From Rhodococcus sp. 1163 (GTDB taxonomy: Bacteria > Actinomycetota > Actinomycetes > Mycobacteriales > Mycobacteriaceae), in the NCBI RefSeq assembly GCF_002091985.1, contig NZ_MKKX01000039.1:1-44383 (forward strand): 44,383 nt of DNA, written 5' to 3'. Made by a program: the position numbers and the translations under genes. Of this stretch, positions 43,433-44,383 are shown piece by piece (position 1 is the first letter of the stretch; each line of letters starts with the position of its first letter). Under the pieces are notes generated by a model that was given only the letters and a program-made list of their open reading frames with translations, searched no databases and was not told the DNA's origin.

Positions 43433-44356
43433 ATGCGTGCACAGAACTACCGGGTCGAGTCGATCTGCCGCGTGCTCACCGAGCACGGCGTGCAGGTCGC
43501 CCCACGCACGTACCGCAACTGGAAGAGCGCACCACCATCGGCCCGCACGATCTCCGATGCGTACCTCACCGCCGCGCTCCGCGACACGGTCGGCGAACCT
43601 GAAGAGCTCTACGGCCGCCGCAAGATGTATCGCCACCTGCGCAGGAAGGGCCATAGCGCGGCTGCCTGCACAGTCGACCGACTGATGGGCGACGAGGGTA
43701 TGTCCGGCGTTGTCCGAGGCAGGCGGCACCGCACCACGATTCAGGGCGGTAAGAATTCCACACGGGCCCCTGACCTGCTCGACCGTGATTTCACTTCCGA
43801 GGCCCCGAATCGGAAGTGGGTCACCGACTTCACGTACACCAGGACGTGGGCGGGGTTCGTCTACGTCGCGTTCGTCATCGACTGCTTCTCCCGAGCGATC
43901 GTCGGTTGGCACGCCTCGACGGTCAAAGACACCACTATGGTCACCACCGCGTTGAAGATGGCGCTGTGGCGACGAGATCACGGTGGACACCGCGTCGGAC
44001 CCGGCCTCATTCATCACAGCGACGCCGGCAGCCAATACACCTCGATCGCGTTCGCGGAAACGCTTGTGCTCGAGGGCATTGCGGCATCGATCGGAAGTGT
44101 CGGAGATGCCTACGACAATGCGTTGGCGGAGAGCACAATTGGGTTATTCAAGACCGAGGCGGTATCGAAGCGGAGCCCGTTCCTGAACGGGCCGATGAAG
44201 ACCATCGACGATGTCGAGTTTGCTACGATGGGGTGGGTCGACTGGTTCAACCAACGCCGACTCCACAGCACCCTCGACTACCTCACACCAGAAGAGTTCG
44301 AGGAGGTCTACTACAGTCAAGAATCGGCACTCCGCCCGGAGATGTTGCAAGCGTAG
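43433..44356 (+). CDS. IS3 OrfB (DDE transposase catalytic part)
   Basis: 307 residues. The rve/DDE integrase core: D in RKWVTDFTYTRT, D in IHHSDAGSQYTS and E in NALAESTIGLFKTE; an HTH_21-like region precedes (YGRRKMYRHLRRKGH). It lies in the -1 frame relative to OrfA; its -1 frame is open upstream of ATG 43433 through VQFIDQ, consistent with programmed frameshifting. The DDE triad is intact, so the IS may be active. Confidence 0.95.
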   Translation: MRAQNYRVESICRVLTEHGVQVAPRTYRNWKSAPPSARTISDAYLTAALRDTVGEPEELYGRRKMYRHLRRKGHSAAACTVDRLMGDEGMSGVVRGRRHRTTIQGGKNSTRAPDLLDRDFTSEAPNRKWVTDFTYTRTWAGFVYVAFVIDCFSRAIVGWHASTVKDTTMVTTALKMALWRRDHGGHRVGPGLIHHSDAGSQYTSIAFAETLVLEGIAASIGSVGDAYDNALAESTIGLFKTEAVSKRSPFLNGPMKTIDDVEFATMGWVDWFNQRRLHSTLDYLTPEEFEEVYYSQESALRPEMLQA

Positions 44357-44366
44357 GAGCGGCAAG

Positions 44367-44383
44367 AAACCCGGGACGGTTCA
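44367..44383 (-). repeat. IS3 right inverted repeat, at window end
   Basis: AAACCCGGGACGGTTCA, complement of the left repeat; its last base is the last base of the window. Confidence 0.9.

Larger units (their letters stand above)
30204..44383. mobile_element. Integrated phage-derived element (left part)
   Basis: From the putative att at 30.2 kb to the window end: one serine integrase on + and about 20 genes on - reading toward it. Phage proteins recognised are the tape measure, a MuF/minor-capsid-ADP-ribosyltransferase fusion and an excisionase-like protein, plus an AAA ATPase resembling RepA-like replication proteins. No terminase large subunit, portal, major capsid, protease, holin or lysin is visible. 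It may be a satellite or a decayed prophage; the missing right end prevents a decision. An IS3-type element is inserted at 43,051. Confidence 0.75.
43051..44383 (+). mobile_element. IS3-family insertion sequence (1333 bp)
   Basis: Bounded by 17-bp perfect inverted repeats (43051-43067 TGAACCGTCCCGGGTTT and 44367-44383), with orfA and orfB in overlapping frames typical of IS3 elements. The right end coincides with the end of the window, so the flank and target duplication cannot be checked. Confidence 0.95.

Overview
The window is high-GC DNA from an actinobacterium of the order Mycobacteriales, most likely Rhodococcus or a close relative (inference from protein content and gene order). Met and icd genes lie together, and trpS, yhjD, dacB, sdhBADC, cdd, deoA and add occur in an order like that of Mycobacterium tuberculosis Rv3313-Rv3341. 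GTG and TTG starts, SD-less starts next to a -10 hexamer, and a SAM-IV riboswitch also fit.

Bases 1-30,180 are ordinary chromosome. From the left: ctaD (its 3' tip is cut by the window edge), a small secreted protein, trmL, a pentapeptide-repeat protein, and folD with a DUF3017 membrane protein. Next come metX and metY, transcribed leftward behind a SAM-IV riboswitch and a 27-codon Cys-Cys leader peptide, then icd, an MFS exporter, and a two-component system followed by a DUF4173-type membrane protein. After these come DUF2200, a small membrane protein with an ABC ATPase/permease pair, xthA, trpS, yhjD, dacB and the sdhCDAB operon. The chromosomal part closes with cdd-deoA-add, a conserved acidic protein (Rv3311-like) and a YbaB-like/DUF2694-like gene pair.

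At about 30.2 kb a phage-derived element begins. A large serine integrase on the + strand starts directly beside an imperfect dyad that is probably the attachment site. All other element genes lie on the - strand and read toward the integrase. In transcription order they are: small ORFs, an AAA/RecA-like ATPase encoded as two ATGA-overlapping genes (Walker A in one, Walker B in the other), more coupled small ORFs, a helix-turn-helix protein, small proteins, a 1230-residue tape measure protein with an embedded NlpC/P60-like segment, a helix-turn-helix protein, an excisionase-like protein, small proteins, and a minor capsid (MuF-like) protein fused to an ADP-ribosyltransferase domain. I see no terminase large subunit, portal, major capsid, prohead protease or lysis genes, so the visible part resembles a phage satellite or a heavily reduced prophage. 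The other end of the element is not in the window.

An IS3-family element (43,051-44,383) interrupts the phage operon. The last base of the window is the last base of its inverted repeat, which suggests an assembly break at a multicopy IS.

The most interesting signals are: (i) two 44-bp palindromic repeats inside the split ATPase genes, both read in the same frame to give a VFPVS...ETGNT peptide; (ii) the split P-loop ATPase itself; (iii) the capsid-ADP-ribosyltransferase fusion and the isolated tape measure gene in an element lacking packaging genes; and (iv) the stacked SAM-IV riboswitch and Cys-Cys leader peptide in front of metY-metX.
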